Source: Scalesia atractyloides (lineage: Eukaryota; Streptophyta; Magnoliopsida; Asterales; Asteraceae). Taken from it: a stretch of DNA of 64,000 bases. Numbering within the stretch: the stretch's first letter is position 1; each line of letters begins with the position of its first letter. The stretch spans positions 27,407,857 to 27,471,856 of the forward strand of contig CAMTDV010000013.1 in NCBI GenBank assembly GCA_947069175.1, given 5' to 3'. The translations under genes and the position numbers were made by a program. The notes under the pieces were generated by a model. It was not told the origin of the DNA. It ran no database searches and saw only the letters and a list, made by a program, of their open reading frames with translations. Of the stretch, positions 1 to 12,051 are shown in pieces.

Positions 1-966
1 TCAGAGGAAACAGGTGATTCAGTAGGGACATCCTTTTGTGAACTGTCAGAAGATGAGCTTTGATCGTTAGTAGCAAAAGAAATCTCTATATTTTGAAAAG
101 TTTGAGATTCCGTTTCAGATTCAGTTTCAAAAGTTTTATCTAAATCAGCAGAGGGAGGTTGCTCATTTTCTGTCATTTCAGAATCAGTCAACCGATCTTC
201 GTTCGAAGAATCTGATTCGCCCGATTCTTCTGGTACATTGCCAGCGTCACTCATCACAGAGTCAGTTGGTTGGTTGATTTCCTCATTGTCAACTTAGGAA
301 TAGCATCAACAGGCGGTGCTTCATCAGAAGAACTTTCAGTCTCTTCAGTGGGAACTGAGGAAACCGAATCATCTGTCGATGCTGTACTGTATCAAAAGTT
401 ATGTTTTCATCACAAGAGTTATCACATGCATTATCAGAATTCATAACATCAGCATCAGATGAAAAACCAGAATTAAAAACGTCTAAGTTATCAACACAAC
501 CAACATTGTCCGAGAATTTAGATTGTTCAGCAAGAAAAAGATTTAAAATGTCAAAAGCAGGTTTATAAAAATCATAATCAGCAGCTGGGTTCGAATTTGA
601 ATTCAAACATTCTTCTTCATCACCACCTGTAATATCCTCAACTAATATTTCTTCTGCACATGAAGTAGAAGCGTTAGTAGCGTTCACTGTGTTAGTTTCA
701 GGAGGATTTTCTTGCTTTGATTCCTTAAGTGGTGTCGCTGCCTCTTCTTTAGGCGTCATTTTCTCAAAACCATCTGAACTACAAGAGGGGGTGTCACCAG
801 ATTCTTGCAAAACTGATGTGGAATGGACAAAACCAGCATCTTTCTTGAGTTCAGTTGGCTTAGAAAACTTTGGGTAGTAGGCTTTCCACAGTTTTGAAAA
901 GTAATCCGAGGGTTTACCAAACATCATATTTTTTTCGTTTTCTAGTTCTGCCTCAGAATCAGGCAT
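1..966 (-). pseudogene. Copia polyprotein acidic linker, runs off the edge
   Basis: This continues the linker on the minus strand. After MPDSEAELENEKNMM comes FGKPSDYFSKLWKAYYP and a long low-complexity segment rich in Ser, Asp, Glu and Asn. A frame break near 289-390 is followed by another open acidic stretch (residues such as SGESDSSNEDRLTDSEMTEN) to position 1. No protease, integrase or RT motif is present in the window, so those domains should lie to the left. It is a broken polyprotein fragment, not a separate gene. Confidence 0.55.
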
Positions 967-1003
967 TCGTGTGTAGTTATGATTATATGGTGGAGGAGCC
1001 TAT

Positions 1004-1606
1004 TTACCCAATGCCTTTTGTTTTGTTTCTCTTATATTCAAGCTGAAGATCGCACAAGTCCTTGACCAGCTTGCTGGAAGTTTCAAATTTTTTAATATTT
1101 AATTCGTTTTCTTGAAACTTTCCTGTCAAGGAATTTAGATTGGCTAAAGCTGCTTGAAGTTCTACGTCCTTTTCAGCTAATTTTAGCTTATAGTTGTATA
1201 CCCAACATTGATGTTGGTTCAAGTCAAGCTTTAGCTGAGCTATGTCTTGTTTCTGTGCTTCGACCTTTTCCATAAGAAGCTTGTTCTTATGTTTAAGGGC
1301 GATGTTATGCGATGCAGCTTGATTATATTCAGCTACAAGAGTCGAATTATGGGCGCGCATTTGTGATAATTTAAAAGAACAGATATCTGAATTGAGAATG
1401 CAATTTACCGTTTTTGATAGATCAGGTGTCTCAGCTGTCTGCGCCATCATGCAATGATTGCTGTTCTTAGAGAGATTCAGAGTCTCCATCTGAGCTGCAG
1501 CATCTGCCCAGTTGAACCCTTCGTGCTGCTGTGCCACCAAGGCTGTTGATTTCCCGCTAGAGCTGCTCGAGGGACTTGAAGAAGACTTTGAAGGAGAGAC
1601 GGGCAC
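1004..1606 (-). pseudogene. Copia gag-pol linker with coiled coil
   Basis: A 200-codon open frame follows the zinc knuckle on the minus strand. It starts with a Ser-rich stretch, then FNWADAAAQMETLNL, a sequence type seen after the knuckle in many copia polyproteins of Asteraceae. Residues about 75-190 are Leu/Lys/Glu/Gln-rich with heptad character, a likely coiled coil. The ATG at 1606 is probably internal to the former polyprotein rather than a true start. The frame changes near 1000, before the conserved-looking APPPYNHNYT. It could be mistaken for a host coiled-coil protein; position and the flanking gag argue against that. Confidence 0.6.
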
Positions 1607-1634
1607 GAGCTATCTGTCATTGTTCTGAATATCT

Positions 1635-3061
1635 GCCACTCTGGGTGAGACATATCTAGATGGCGTCTTCTTGCATTCCCGTGCGAAGTGTCCTCGCTCA
1701 TGACATACATAACACCTGAGCTTATCTTTTATTAGCCCAGTCTTCAGATTCATCAATGGTTGCCTCCCGTACTTCTTTGAAATTTGTTGACACGGAAAGC
1801 AGCCATCTAAAGATTCCAGGAGATGTCAATTTCGTCCAAATCCTCCTCCATGATCTGATCTACTTTAGTTGGGAGAATAGATGGAGGGATCAAGTCACCT
1901 GCTAAGAAAGCGTTTAAACTATTAATCATTGAAGCAGCTATGGCCAATTTCTCCTCATTCTCTTTTGTGAGAAAAGCAGAAGTGGACACAGCTGGAGCAG
2001 GAGCTGGTGCGGGAACAACAGATTAAGCAATGCCGCCTTGTTGAGTTGTTGCAGGAATGGCAGGACTATAAACCATGTTAGGATACTAGGCATGATATCG
2101 TGTCTGAACCTATGCCGCAGAGATCATCGTAGGAGTCTAATATTGAAGACCATAAACATACTGGGTCTTCTGTGCAGAGGTGAGAAGACAGTACACCAAG
2201 TTAGAGCTACCCGGTGTGTTCGAGCTTCCTTGCAGAGGGCTGTAAACAAGATTATGAGACATTAATGCGGTGTTCTGCCCTGTAATACCAGCTGCCATCA
2301 GACTGCTTTGATGATTGATGTCCCTCTATTTATTATCTATCTCACATGACTTGATAGTTGCAATCATTTCCGTGAGGGGTGACATCGTTCAGATTTTTCG
2401 TCTTCTTGATCATGCCCACATCAGCATCCCAGCTTTTGGGCAAAGATTTCAACAGCTGTCTATTCATAGCACTGTTCGTAAGAGAGATTTCAGCTGAAAT
2501 CATCTGAGAGACAAGCTTCACGTATCTTCGAATTTGATTCTCAATGGTTTCTCCATATATGTGGTTAAATGAGTTGAACTGTTGATTCAGCTGATTAATC
2601 CGGCTTGCCTTCATATCAACGTTTCCCTCATACAGATTTTATAGTAAGCCCAACACCTCCTTAGCCATCTTGCAATTTCTCACAGCTATGGAGATGTCGG
2701 GTCCAAGTGCCATTGTTAGAACAGCCGAGGCTTTCTCATCTTCTTCGATAATCTTCTCGTCTTTCGAAGTCCACAAATGACTAGGTCTGGGGATCTTTGT
2801 GTCCGAATCATCATCAGTGCTATAAACTATGGTTCGAGGACCATTCATGATACATCTCCAAACCCCCGGCTCTTTAGCCTTGTAGTATTGCTCAAACCTG
2901 AACTTCCATTCATAATATTCGTCACCATATAGCAGACAGGGCACCTTTGTAGAAGTGCCAATGACTTGGTCTAGCTCTTGGTGAAGAGCCAGCGTCTGCG
3001 ACTGCAAAGTTGCAAGGGTGACATTTGTCAGATCCTGAGCTGTAATGTAACTGTTCATCAT
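1635..3061 (-). pseudogene. gag: Copia gag, decayed
   Basis: Gag would coat the element RNA in cytoplasmic particles. From the ATG at 3061, the first 140 codons hold the copia-like N-terminal region (MNSYITAQDL..., then YYEWKFRFEQYYKAKEPGVW), matching the DUF4219/UBN2 gag type. An in-frame TAA follows (VLGLL-stop-NLYEGNVDM), and gag resumes directly at 2614-2342 with the conserved NQLNQQFNSFNHIYGETIE block. Further stops and frame changes follow. A CCHC knuckle, CYVCHERGHFAREC, is at 1673-1714 in its own frame. No intact ORF covers more than about a third of gag, so it is a pseudogene. Confidence 0.8.
1673..1714 (-). other. CCHC zinc knuckle of copia gag
   Basis: The minus strand encodes CYVCHERGHFAREC, a perfect C-x2-C-x4-H-x4-C nucleocapsid knuckle that binds the element RNA, followed by KKTPSRYVSPRV. 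Confidence 0.85.
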
Positions 3062-3337
3062 TTTTAAAATTTTACCAAATTAAATTAAAGTTAATTTTAA
3101 TTTCTGATTATGAACAGTCCGAGATAGTGGTCCGAAATGAGAATCCGAAACAGTAATCCGGATTGCTATCAGTGACACAACAACAGTAACTCGGATGAAT
3201 CCAAAATGCTTTCTTGATCCGAGAGGAAAAGTCTATTCGGAATGGAGATCCGAAATGCTGTTTTGATCCGAGATGAAAAGTCAATCTAGAATGGAGATGA
3301 AATCCGAAATAGAGAATGATTTGACTTGCAAGAGATC
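3062..3337 (-). repeat. Copia leader, gag-proximal part, TCCGAAATG motif repeats
   Basis: The 276 bp upstream of the gag ATG contain many copies of a short degenerate motif (ATCCGAAATG, GTCCGAGATAG, TTCGGAATGGAG, ATCCGAGATG). The same motif continues across the Athila insertion at 16479-16640, showing that the two stretches were one leader. Confidence 0.7.
3333..3337. other. Target duplication AGATC, left of Athila
   Basis: AGATC directly precedes the LTR start TGATGAG and is repeated exactly at 16474-16478. Confidence 0.9.
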
Positions 3338-4623
3338 TGATGAGTGAGGTGAAATCCGAATGATAATGATTATAAGTTGTGTGTTTTAGTTAGTTTTTGG
3401 TTGCTATGTGCGTTGAATGAAATAACTACGAGAATTGGTTGCTTTGCATGTTAAATGGTTAATTCGAACGTTTTACGGAACTTGGAGATAACGCAGAAGA
3501 TCCGAGATACATTACGCAGGAGAAAGTATCAATTGGGAATCGTCCGGGCCAAGAACTAATATGGAAGTGTGCAGGAATGAGTACAACGTGAAGTCGAGGG
3601 GTGTATCAGTAATTAAATGGAAGATGTAACAAAAGAGATCAAAAGATGGATCCACGCCGTAGCCTACGGTTAGCTGACCATAGGTTACGATCAGATTATG
3701 TCAAGAAGAAAAAGCCAGCAAGTCTTGACCGTAGGTTACGGTCAAGAGACCGTAGCTTACTGTTGAGTGAACATTTGACAAAATTGCTGACCGTAGCTTA
3801 CGGTCTATGGACCATAGCTTACGGTCAGATGGAAAAAAATTCACGCGAGTTGTTGCTGCAGCATAAGAAGGTGGATTAGGTCAAATATGGGGATCTATCG
3901 AGAGTACGGACGAAAACCAAGACCTAGGGCTTCAAAGTTGGCGACTTTTTCACCTCCAAACATCAGAATTCAACACGGAAGTATTAGCATGATCAAGATT
4001 CCAACTTATTACCCAATCTTTGCAGTATTCAATCGAACAATGAGTGGCTAGTTCTTTGTTATGGTTCCTCCGAATGGGGGAATGATGTAAGTTGGATATT
4101 TAGTATGTTTTGATAACTATTTTGGATTCGGTGATCTAAGCATTCGATGCTTTTCACTATGTTTTGATTATTTCTATTGTAAACTTTCACATTTTGTTCA
4201 GTTTGATTTTAAACCATTCAATTCCCGAGAGTTCTTGAAATTGGGATCTATTTGGCTAAGGATCAGGGTTGGTTAAATGTGAAAGATGTTATGTGATAAC
4301 CTTTCATTACTTGTTAATCGGAGTACTTAGTCACTTAACATCACAATGGGTAATTCAATCAGCGTTCAGCTTATATGGTTAGATAAAACATATTATTAGA
4401 ATCTGATTATCATTCCAAAGTTCGGGGGAATCATCGTTCTCTCTATCGAATTAAAATCCAATTTTTTATGTTTACTTTCGTATCATAACTTCAAAGTTCA
4501 AGTTCAGTATTTAGATTTTGTAGTATAACGCTTTCCACAAAACTCCCTTGGTTCGATACCCGACTTATCCTATCTACGTAGATTTATTTCGGTTTTTTGA
4601 TTGACACTAACGACAGTCCATCA
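3338..4623 (+). repeat. Athila 5' LTR
   Basis: It begins TGATGAGTGAGG and ends GTCCATCA; the same sequence with scattered substitutions and small indels is at 15193-16473. It contains a cluster of ACCGTAGSYTACGGT-like palindromes at 3656-3826. Confidence 0.92.
3656..3826 (+). repeat. Palindrome cluster in Athila 5' LTR
   Basis: Six near-palindromic 15-bp copies of consensus ACCGTARSYTACGGT lie within 170 bp (for example ACCGTAGGTTACGGT, ACCGTAGCTTACGGT, ACCATAGCTTACGGT). The cluster is conserved in the 3' LTR, and a related cluster lies inside the element at 11165-11330. Clustered binding sites or hairpins are possible; the function is unknown. Confidence 0.75.
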
Positions 4624-4626
4624 TAA

Positions 4627-4644
4627 TGGCGCCTTTGCCGGGGA
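4627..4644 (+). other. Athila primer-binding site (tRNA-Asp type)
   Basis: TGGCGCCTTTGCCGGGGA begins three bases after the 5' LTR. It matches the TGGCGCCGTTGCCGGGGA site complementary to the tRNA-Asp 3' end used by Athila-like elements, with one visible mismatch. Confidence 0.8.
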
Positions 4645-4845
4645 GGCGTGCGCAAAGAGTTTGATTAGTTATTTCATTTTTTTGTCTGTTTCGTTCAGAA
4701 TTACGCGAAATCTCTTTTGTTGTGTAGTGCAGGTAATCAACTTTTGCATGCATCATACTCTACATTCCGGGCAGTCTTCACCACTAGTGTTTGTGATACA
4801 CACGACTACGATATGAATAGAACATGAGCACCGAAAACACATCCA

Positions 4846-6830
4846 ATGGAGAGTTCAAGTAACTTCGAAAACCAACCAGTCACTCCACCTCCGCAACATC
4901 AATTCACACCAACTACTACTCATCCTGCACCGAATACAACCATACCATCTCCACAACCACCATAGACTCACTCCACAACTACAAGTGTCCCACCGATACC
5001 ACCACCACCATTTCCTAATCTCGGCGACCTTCCACCATTTCCCAGTCAACCGTTCCCTCAATCTACCAATGTGCCACAATCCTCACCATATGTGAGGATT
5101 GTCACCGATGATACTGTGACTCCATCGATGCAAACAGGGCCATCTAACTCTGCAAGAAATTCATCATTTGAAAAAAAAAAATAGGGCGACAGACTTGGGC
5201 GATGGTTTTGAAACATCTGGTGAATATGGGGGAAATCAAATGATGGGATTGGGATACAAGACAACTACGATACGGGATTTAGACCAGGAGACGAGATGAA
5301 TTATAGCAATTTGGGGTTTTCTACATCTGTGAATGCTCCCATGCCGGTTAATCAGCAACCAGTTAATAGCCGGCCAATTAACATGCCAATCCCACCAGCA
5401 CCACACAAGGGCCAATTCCTACTGGACCGCAACAATTTCCAGCACAACATGCTCAAGGTCCACATAGAGTACCTCCAAGAAACATACCTCCACCGATTAA
5501 CCAGTTTGAAGGTATTCCAAGAAGATTCGAGCGGGAACCTGTAAGGGGTGTCGAAAGTCACTTCAAACCGGCCATCGCCAATAACCCGTCACCGGTGGTT
5601 ATTCCTCAATTGCAAGGTCGATCATTTGAGTTCAGGGCACAATCAATTCAGAGCCTTCCAAAGTATCATGGAGTAGTTACCGAAGAACCATATCTGCATA
5701 TAGCAGCATACGATGCCCGATGCAACACCATTGGCGGTCAAGGATTCACACCAGACGATGTGAAACTGGTACTCTTCCAGTTTACACTCGAAGATAAGGC
5801 ACAACAATGGTTCCATTCGCTACCTTCGGCTTCTATTTTCACATGGCACGATATGCAACAACTGTTCCTCGACGAGTTCTATACACCGCTGCGGACGAAC
5901 AATGCACGAAAGGATACTCGGAACTTCAGATATCAACCTGGGGAATTATTTCACGAAGCATTTAATCGGTTTAAAGTGATGTTAAAGAATTTCCCACATC
6001 ATGGGATTCCACTGTGGGAGTTGTTGAACGCATTTCATGAAGGTTTGTCAGATGAGGATGCACGAGATCTTAGCTCGACCTCAAATGGAACTTTTGGCAC
6101 AAATTATGAGAGGTTGATTGGGAATACTTGGAAAGGAACACGAGAACTTCGAAACGTAAGGCTCAATCTTCAAGAAGTGTGCGGCATTTGTTGTAAGTGC
6201 GGTCGATAATGCACCGGAAGTTAGTGGGCAAATGCCATTCTGTGGACATTGCGGGGATTTGGGGCACATTGCTGATCAGTGTCGAGTATTGGTGCGGGTG
6301 TCACTGATGTTAACTATGTCCAAGGAAATGGAGGGGGCGATAGAAACTTCAATATGAATTCTAATACATATCATCCGGGCCTCAGGAATCACCCGAATTT
6401 CAGTTATGGGAATGCTAATAATCAAGCCAACCCGGATTTCAAGGTAACAACAATCAGTTTGGGGGGCAGAGGAATTTTATCAACCTCGATTTCAGCAGAA
6501 CTTTCAAGGAGGATATCACCCGAACCAGGGTGGTGCAACTGGATCCTCCAACCATAATGCAGATACTGATACAATAGAGATGTTAAAGTCCATCCAGCAA
6601 GATTTGTAGAAACGTAATCAATTGGATGAAGTGCGGGCTCAGAAGGATGAGGAACGTGACAAAGCTATTCAGTTGTTAACCACGCAGATGGGCCAACTCG
6701 TGAATGAATTGAAAGAGCTGAAACAAAGTAATGGGCGGTTGCCAAGCGATACAACAACAAATCCAGCCCATCAGAAAAAAGGGAAACCACATCCATCAGG
6801 TGAGTACTCTTCGAAGTGGTAAGGCCTACA
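4846..6830 (+). pseudogene. gag: Athila gag, decayed
   Basis: The likely start is the ATG at 4846 (MESSSNFENQPV), which opens a Pro-rich N-terminus broken by a TAG near 4968 and by later stops. The conserved gag core is clear at 5595-6100: QSLPKYHGVVTEEPYLHI, LFQFTLEDKAQQWFHSLP, and FYTPLRTNNARKDTRNFRYQ, a Retrotrans_gag-type region. A CCHC knuckle, CGHCGDLGHIADQC, lies at 6241-6282 in another frame. A Lys/Glu-rich tail with coiled-coil character is at 6622-6820. At least four frame breaks or stops separate these parts. Confidence 0.8.
6241..6282 (+). other. CCHC zinc knuckle of Athila gag
   Basis: CGHCGDLGHIADQC fits C-x2-C-x4-H-x4-C exactly. It marks the nucleocapsid part of gag and is out of frame with the gag core upstream. 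Confidence 0.85.
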
Positions 6831-7079
6831 CCAAAGCTCCCTCTCCACCACAATTTATGGAAGGTGTGGTGGAGGATCTAGGTGAGGAGGGGGGTGAGTG
6901 ATGACAAAACAGAACCACAGGCTATTAACATGAACGTAAAGGCGAATAATAAGAATAATAACAACCAAACTCTAAATGCTTAACCAACCAAGGCTACGGA
7001 AGGGGAACAACTTTCACCACCCTTTCCTGAAGCCTTGAAGAATTCGGGTAATAAAGGCATCATCAACAAAAAGGGACCG

Positions 7080-8056
7080 CAACTCGAAGAAATTTAGGAA
7101 GTTTTTAAGCAAGTAAAAATCAATCTACCCTTGATTGATGCCATTAAACAGGTTCCAGCATATGCCAAATATTTAAAAGACATGTGTACTAAAAAACGAC
7201 AACACAAAGTTCCTAAACAGATTGATTTAACAGAAAGAGTGAGTGCCGCGCTGAATGGAGTACTTCCACCTAAGCTTCAAGATCCTGGAACACCATTAAT
7301 TCCCATTCAGGTGGGCGATTTTAAAATGAATAGGGCATTGCTGGATCTAGGAGCTAGCGTGAGCATTCTTCCGGGAAGCTTATATGACCAATATGATTTT
7401 GGTCCACTATGTCGAGCCGATACAACTGTCGTATTGGTAGATTTGACCCTAAGCTCCCTCGGGGGATTGTTCATGATGTCATTGTTAAGGTGGAAGAATT
7501 CTATTTTTCAGTGGACTTTTTGGTGCTTGATTATGTCTCCTCGGACCAAATCAATCAACCGAATGTCATTTTGGGTCGACCTTTCTTAGCCACAGCACAT
7601 GCACTAATCGACTGCCGAACTGGCACTGTCGATATGACGTTTGGCAATAGGAAGGTCCGATTAAATGTGTTTTCTAATGTTTCTGACATGTTTCCCAGTG
7701 ATGAATGTTTCATGGAAGATATCATTGATGGATGCTCTCTTCACTTAGAAGAGGAGATATCCGAGCTATGTTTGTTGTGTGACATGGCAGAACAGAATCA
7801 GATGCAAGCTTTAGAAGAGGAGGTGCAGAATTTAGAGGTGGCAGTGATACAAGAAAGAATGCCTCCGTGGACTCATCCAGTGGAGAGCCTTTCGGCCGAG
7901 ATTTCATCGGGATTGAAGCCATCCTTGATCAGTCCGCCAAAGGTTGAGCTGAAAGAATTACCACACCACCTCAAATATGCCTTCCTAGGAGAGGATCAGA
8001 CTCTTCCCGTCATCATTGCCGCCAATTTAGCAAAAGAACAGGAGGGGCATTGCTGA
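7080..8056 (+). pseudogene. pol: Athila protease region of pol
   Basis: The 152-codon frame at 7131-7589 contains the linker IDLTERVSAALNGVLPPKLQ and then the aspartic protease box: PIQVGDFKMNRALLDLGAS at about residues 58-76, where DLGAS is the Athila-type active site. A frame change near 7410-7590 moves to the frame of 7409-8056, which holds the downstream protease half (VILGRPFLATAHALIDC, about residues 48-64) and an acidic linker to RT. The enzyme would cleave the Gag-Pol polyprotein inside the particle. The frame break makes this copy non-functional. Confidence 0.75.
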
Positions 8057-8169
8057 ATGTGCTTCAAACACATAAAGCGGAAATTGGCTGGACGCTCGCC
8101 GATCTCAAAGGTATAAGCCCTTCTATTATAATGCATAAGATTATCACTAATGCAGATACAAAGCCCGCA

Positions 8170-9117
8170 TGGGATACACAGCGATCGTTTGAATCCTAAC
8201 ATGCGGGAGGTGGTGAAGAAGGAAGTTATTAAATGGTTAGATGCCGGCATCATCTATCCAATCTCCGACAGTGCGTGGGTAAGCCCGACTCAAACAGTGC
8301 CCAAGAAAGCAGGGATTTAGATTGTTAAAGGTGAAAACAGTGAGCAAATCGCCACTCGGCCGGTAACCGGGTGGCGCATGTGCATTGATTACAGAAAATT
8401 GAATGCTGCCACATCAAAGGATCACTTCCCTTTACCTTTTATTGATCAGATTGTTGAGAAATTGTTATGTTAGAAATTTTACTGTTTTTTAGATGGTTAT
8501 TCAGGGTACAATCAAATCGTCATACATCCCGATCGCCAAGAAAATACCACATTCACATGCCCATACGGTACCTTCGCATTTAGGCGGATGCCGTTTGGGC
8601 TGTGCAATGCCCCGGCCACCTTCCAAAGGTGCATGATGAGTATCTTCTCAGATATGGTGGGGGATACCTTGGAAATATTTATGGATGATTTTTCTGTGTT
8701 CGGTACATCATTTGACACATGTTTAGACGAACTAGCTAAGGTGTTTGAACGATGTGTAAAAACTAATTTGGTACTTAGTTGGGAGAAGAGCCATTTCATG
8801 GTTCAAGAGGGCATTGTGTTAGGACACGTAGTGTCGAGTAAAGGGATTGAAGTTGATAGGGCTAAAATCAAAGTAATATCCACATTACCACCGCCCACCA
8901 ATGTCAAAGGCGTCTGTTCCTTTTTAGGACACGCTGGGTTCTACCCTAGGTTCATAAAAGGTTTTAGTGTTATCACCAAACCATTGTGTAATCTACTTTT
9001 AAAATATGTTCCTTTTGAGTTCAATGATGAGTGCGTTCAAGCGTTTAATATTTTAAAGGAACAACTGGTACAAGCCCCGATCTTGCAATCACCGGACTGG
9101 ACAAAACGTTTTGAAAT
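8170..9117 (+). pseudogene. pol: Athila reverse transcriptase region of pol
   Basis: RT motifs occur in order: REVVKKEVIKWLDAGIIYPI, WRMCIDYRKLNAATSKDHFP, FLDGYSGYNQI, MPFGLCNAPATFQRCM (8588 on) and the catalytic box FMDD at residues 31-34 of the 8588-9145 frame. FMDD in place of YVDD is typical of this lineage. Stops interrupt it at about 8318 (KKAGI-stop) and 8471 (EKLLC-stop). The connection continues to KRFEI, where the frame changes into RNase H at about 9118. Confidence 0.85.
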
Positions 9118-9560
9118 AATGTGTGTGATGCAAGTGATTTTGTGATCGGGGCGGTACTAGGACAGCGGGTAGATAAGAAACCGGTTGTTATCTACTATGC
9201 AAGCAAAACTCTCTCAGATGCTCAACTTAATTACACTACAACGAAGAAAAAGTTGCTTGCCGTTGTCTATGCACTTGATAAATTCCGGTCATATATATGG
9301 GGAAGTAAAGTAATCGTTTACTCTGATCATAGCGCAGTAAAATATTTAATGGATAAGAAGGATGTGAAACCAAGGTTGATTCGTTGGGTCCTTCTATTAC
9401 AAGAATTTGATTTAGAGATTCAAGACAAAAATGGGTGTGAAAATGTGGTCGCGGACCATCTGTCACGATTACCGCAGGATTACGAGGATGTCAAACCTGC
9501 GATCAATGAGCAATTCTCGGATGAGTTTATTATGTCTGTCAATTCTGAACCATGGTATGC
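9118..9560 (+). pseudogene. pol: Athila RNase H region of pol
   Basis: The frame from 9121 reads CDASDFVIGAVLGQ, with the first catalytic Asp at residue 3, then YSDHSAVKYL with Asp 69, and VVADHLSRL with Asp 112. The usual TTEKELLAVV block reads TTTKKKLLAVV, so the catalytic Glu has become Lys, consistent with G-to-A decay. RNase H would degrade the RNA strand during cDNA synthesis; this copy should be inactive. Confidence 0.8.
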
Positions 9561-9599
9561 TAATTTTGCTAATTATATTGTTTCAGGTACGATGCCAGA

Positions 9600-10847
9600 A
9601 GCATGGAATAAGAGGAGGAAACAACAATTTTTGGCACAGGTGAAGAATTATATTTGGGATGAACCGGATTTATTACGGATAGGTGCTGATCAAATTATCC
9701 GGAGATGTATTCCGGAGACAGAATTTCAGGACGTGCTGCAACACGCCCATGCTTCGGCGTGTGGTGACCATTTTAGCGGACAAAAGACGGGCCATAAAGT
9801 GTTAGAATGCGGCCTTTACTAGTCGACGCTGTTTAAAGATGCTTTTGCTTTCGCTAAACATTGTACCAATTGTCAGAAAATGGGCGGGATTTCTAAACGG
9901 GATGAAATGCCAATGCAGCCAATTTTGGTTGTTGACATTTTTGACGTGTGGGGAATCAACTTTATGGGACCTTTCCCCAATTCAAATGGCCATCTATATA
10001 TTTTGGTAACGGTTGATTACGTTTCAAAATGGGTTGAAGCAATCGCCACCAGGACCAACGACCATACCGTGGTTTGCAAGTTTGTTCAAGCAAATATTTT
10101 CTCACGATTTGGGTACCCCGAGTGATCATTAGTGATGGGGGATCTCACTTTAAAATTTTCAATGTGGGCAAACTTCTGAAATGGTATGGCGTTGACCATC
10201 GCATTGCTACACCATATCATCCACAGACAAGTGGAAGTGTCAAATAGGCAGATCAAGGAAATTTTACAAAAACCGGTGCGTATTGACCGCAAGGATTGGT
10301 CGTCTAAACTGGATGATACCTTATGGGCACCGCGTATAAAACCCCTATTGGCACTACCCCTTATCGATTAGTGTATGGGAAGAGTTGTCATTTACCCATG
10401 GAAATCGCTCATCGAGCATTATGGGCTGTTAAACAGGTCAACACTGACTATTCTGATGCAGGTGCCCACAGATTGTCAAAGTTGAGTGAGCTCGAAGAGC
10501 TGCAAAACGAAGCGTACGACACAGCTGCCGCCTATAAGGACAAGATGAAGGCCGTTCATGATGCGAAGTTGCGACGTCAAGTTTTTGCCGTGGGTCAAAA
10601 GGTATGGTTATTTAATTCATGTCTGAAATTGTTCCCAGGGAAACTGAAAAGCAAGTGGGCGGGCCCGTTTGTGATCGTACGTGTTGGGAAGTTTGGAGAT
10701 GTGGAAATCGAAGATCCCAAGGACCAATGCCAGCAAGTGGTAAATGGCCACCGACTGAAACCGTATTTGGACGCGGATGACTTGAATGCATCACCGATAG
10801 ATGAGGTGAACTTCCTTGTAGGTTCACCCGAGACTACAACCTCTTAG
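9600..10847 (+). pseudogene. pol: Athila integrase region of pol
   Basis: The HHCC zinc region is recognisable up to HCTNCQKMGG (about 9860), after a TAG at about 9820. The core follows at 9880-10125. VWGINFMGPF carries Asn where the first catalytic Asp (GIDF) is expected; VTVDYVSKWVEA follows. ISDGGSHF gives the second Asp at about 10128, and TPYHPQTSG is present near 10210. The C-terminal part (10323-10847) has TPYRLVYGKSCHLP and the GPF motif (KWAGPFVI). Several frame changes split the region. The enzyme would insert the cDNA. Confidence 0.8.
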
Positions 10848-12051
10848 GAAGTTGCGAGGTCCGGTTGAAGACGTAAACTTAGCGCTACCGGGAGGCAATC
10901 CGGATTGTGGTACATATTTCTTTTTTGTTTGCTTTAGGTTTTGTGTTCTAGTGCGTGTTGTGCTATGGTTGAATAGGTTGTTGGTCACTACTCCTGGACA
11001 TGATGCACATGTGGGTACGCATTAGCTGCGCCAGGCGCTGAAGGGAGTAATTGTGTGTCGCGGTGACACTAAGTTTCTTAGGGGGTGGCATGGTATGGGA
11101 GAACCCATAATGTAACACTTAACCAACTTCTCATCTCATGCAATTTAAAAAACAAAATTTAACCTGACCGTAACCTACAGAAATGGACCTTAGGCTACGG
11201 TCCACATATTGAACATTGGCCAGCAACTCCTAACCGTAACCTATGGTCACCAACCGTAGGCTACGGTTCAATTGACTGCTCTCAGAATTCAAGAACCGTA
11301 AGCTACGGTCCCAGACCGTAGCCTACGGTTGACTGCGGATGCGTGGGTTTTGGGTCGGTTTGGCAAGCCTCAACCGAATGATCTAATGGGTAAACGAACT
11401 AGATCCATGATCCATCATTATATACCCCATTACATCACCCCTCTTTACCGCGAGACCTTTATCACCACCATCTTCTTCTCCAAGACACCTAGAAACTTCA
11501 TATCTCCTTCCATCTCCCAATTTCTCATTACATGACCAAATCGGGTGATTCAAGAGCCTAAATCACGTAGAAATTCGAGATGAATATAATCCCTATCTCA
11601 GTTTCCTCTGAAGAACATCCGATCATGGAAAATCAGTTTGTCAACAACAAACCCTAAAATTCAAATTTTGAGACTTCATCCAAACCTTAAGTCAAGTGAA
11701 CCCGGTAGTATCTAAGCATTCTAAGCTACAAAGGTATGATCTTTATCCCCAATTTTGTTTTTAACGGTCAGAATGAAGGTACGGTTAGATATTAAAGGGT
11801 GACATGTACTCATCCAATTATTACTGATTGATTATGAAATATCGAGGCATGCATTGATAATTGTACTGTGATTTACAACTGTTGGAGGTTGGGGAATATA
11901 TGAAAGCTTAGATGAGTACCGAATTCCTCATAGGTCAAGAAACAAGTGTGGGGAGGGTCATGGGATTACATGTGTGAATTGGTTGGATTGTATGAATTGA
12001 AGTAACTTGATGAATTTTTGTTGTTGGTTGTTTGGTTTTTGTGTGCAGATG
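10848..12051 (+). other. Athila spacer between pol and third ORF
   Basis: About 1.2 kb without a supported gene. It holds the palindrome cluster at 11165-11330. Near its end, TTTTTGTGTGCAG directly before the ATG at 12052 looks like a 3' splice site, which would suit a spliced subgenomic message. No donor was identified. Confidence 0.5.
11165..11330 (+). repeat. Internal palindrome cluster of Athila
   Basis: Six copies of the ACCGTARSYTACGGT motif lie between pol and the third ORF (for example ACCGTAGGCTACGGT, ACCGTAAGCTACGGT, ACCGTAGCCTACGGT). They resemble those in both LTRs, but the spacers between them differ. Confidence 0.75.

Noticed and set aside
1004..1606. Host coiled-coil protein gene
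   Set aside because: It follows a copia zinc knuckle on the same strand and matches the linker region of copia polyproteins.
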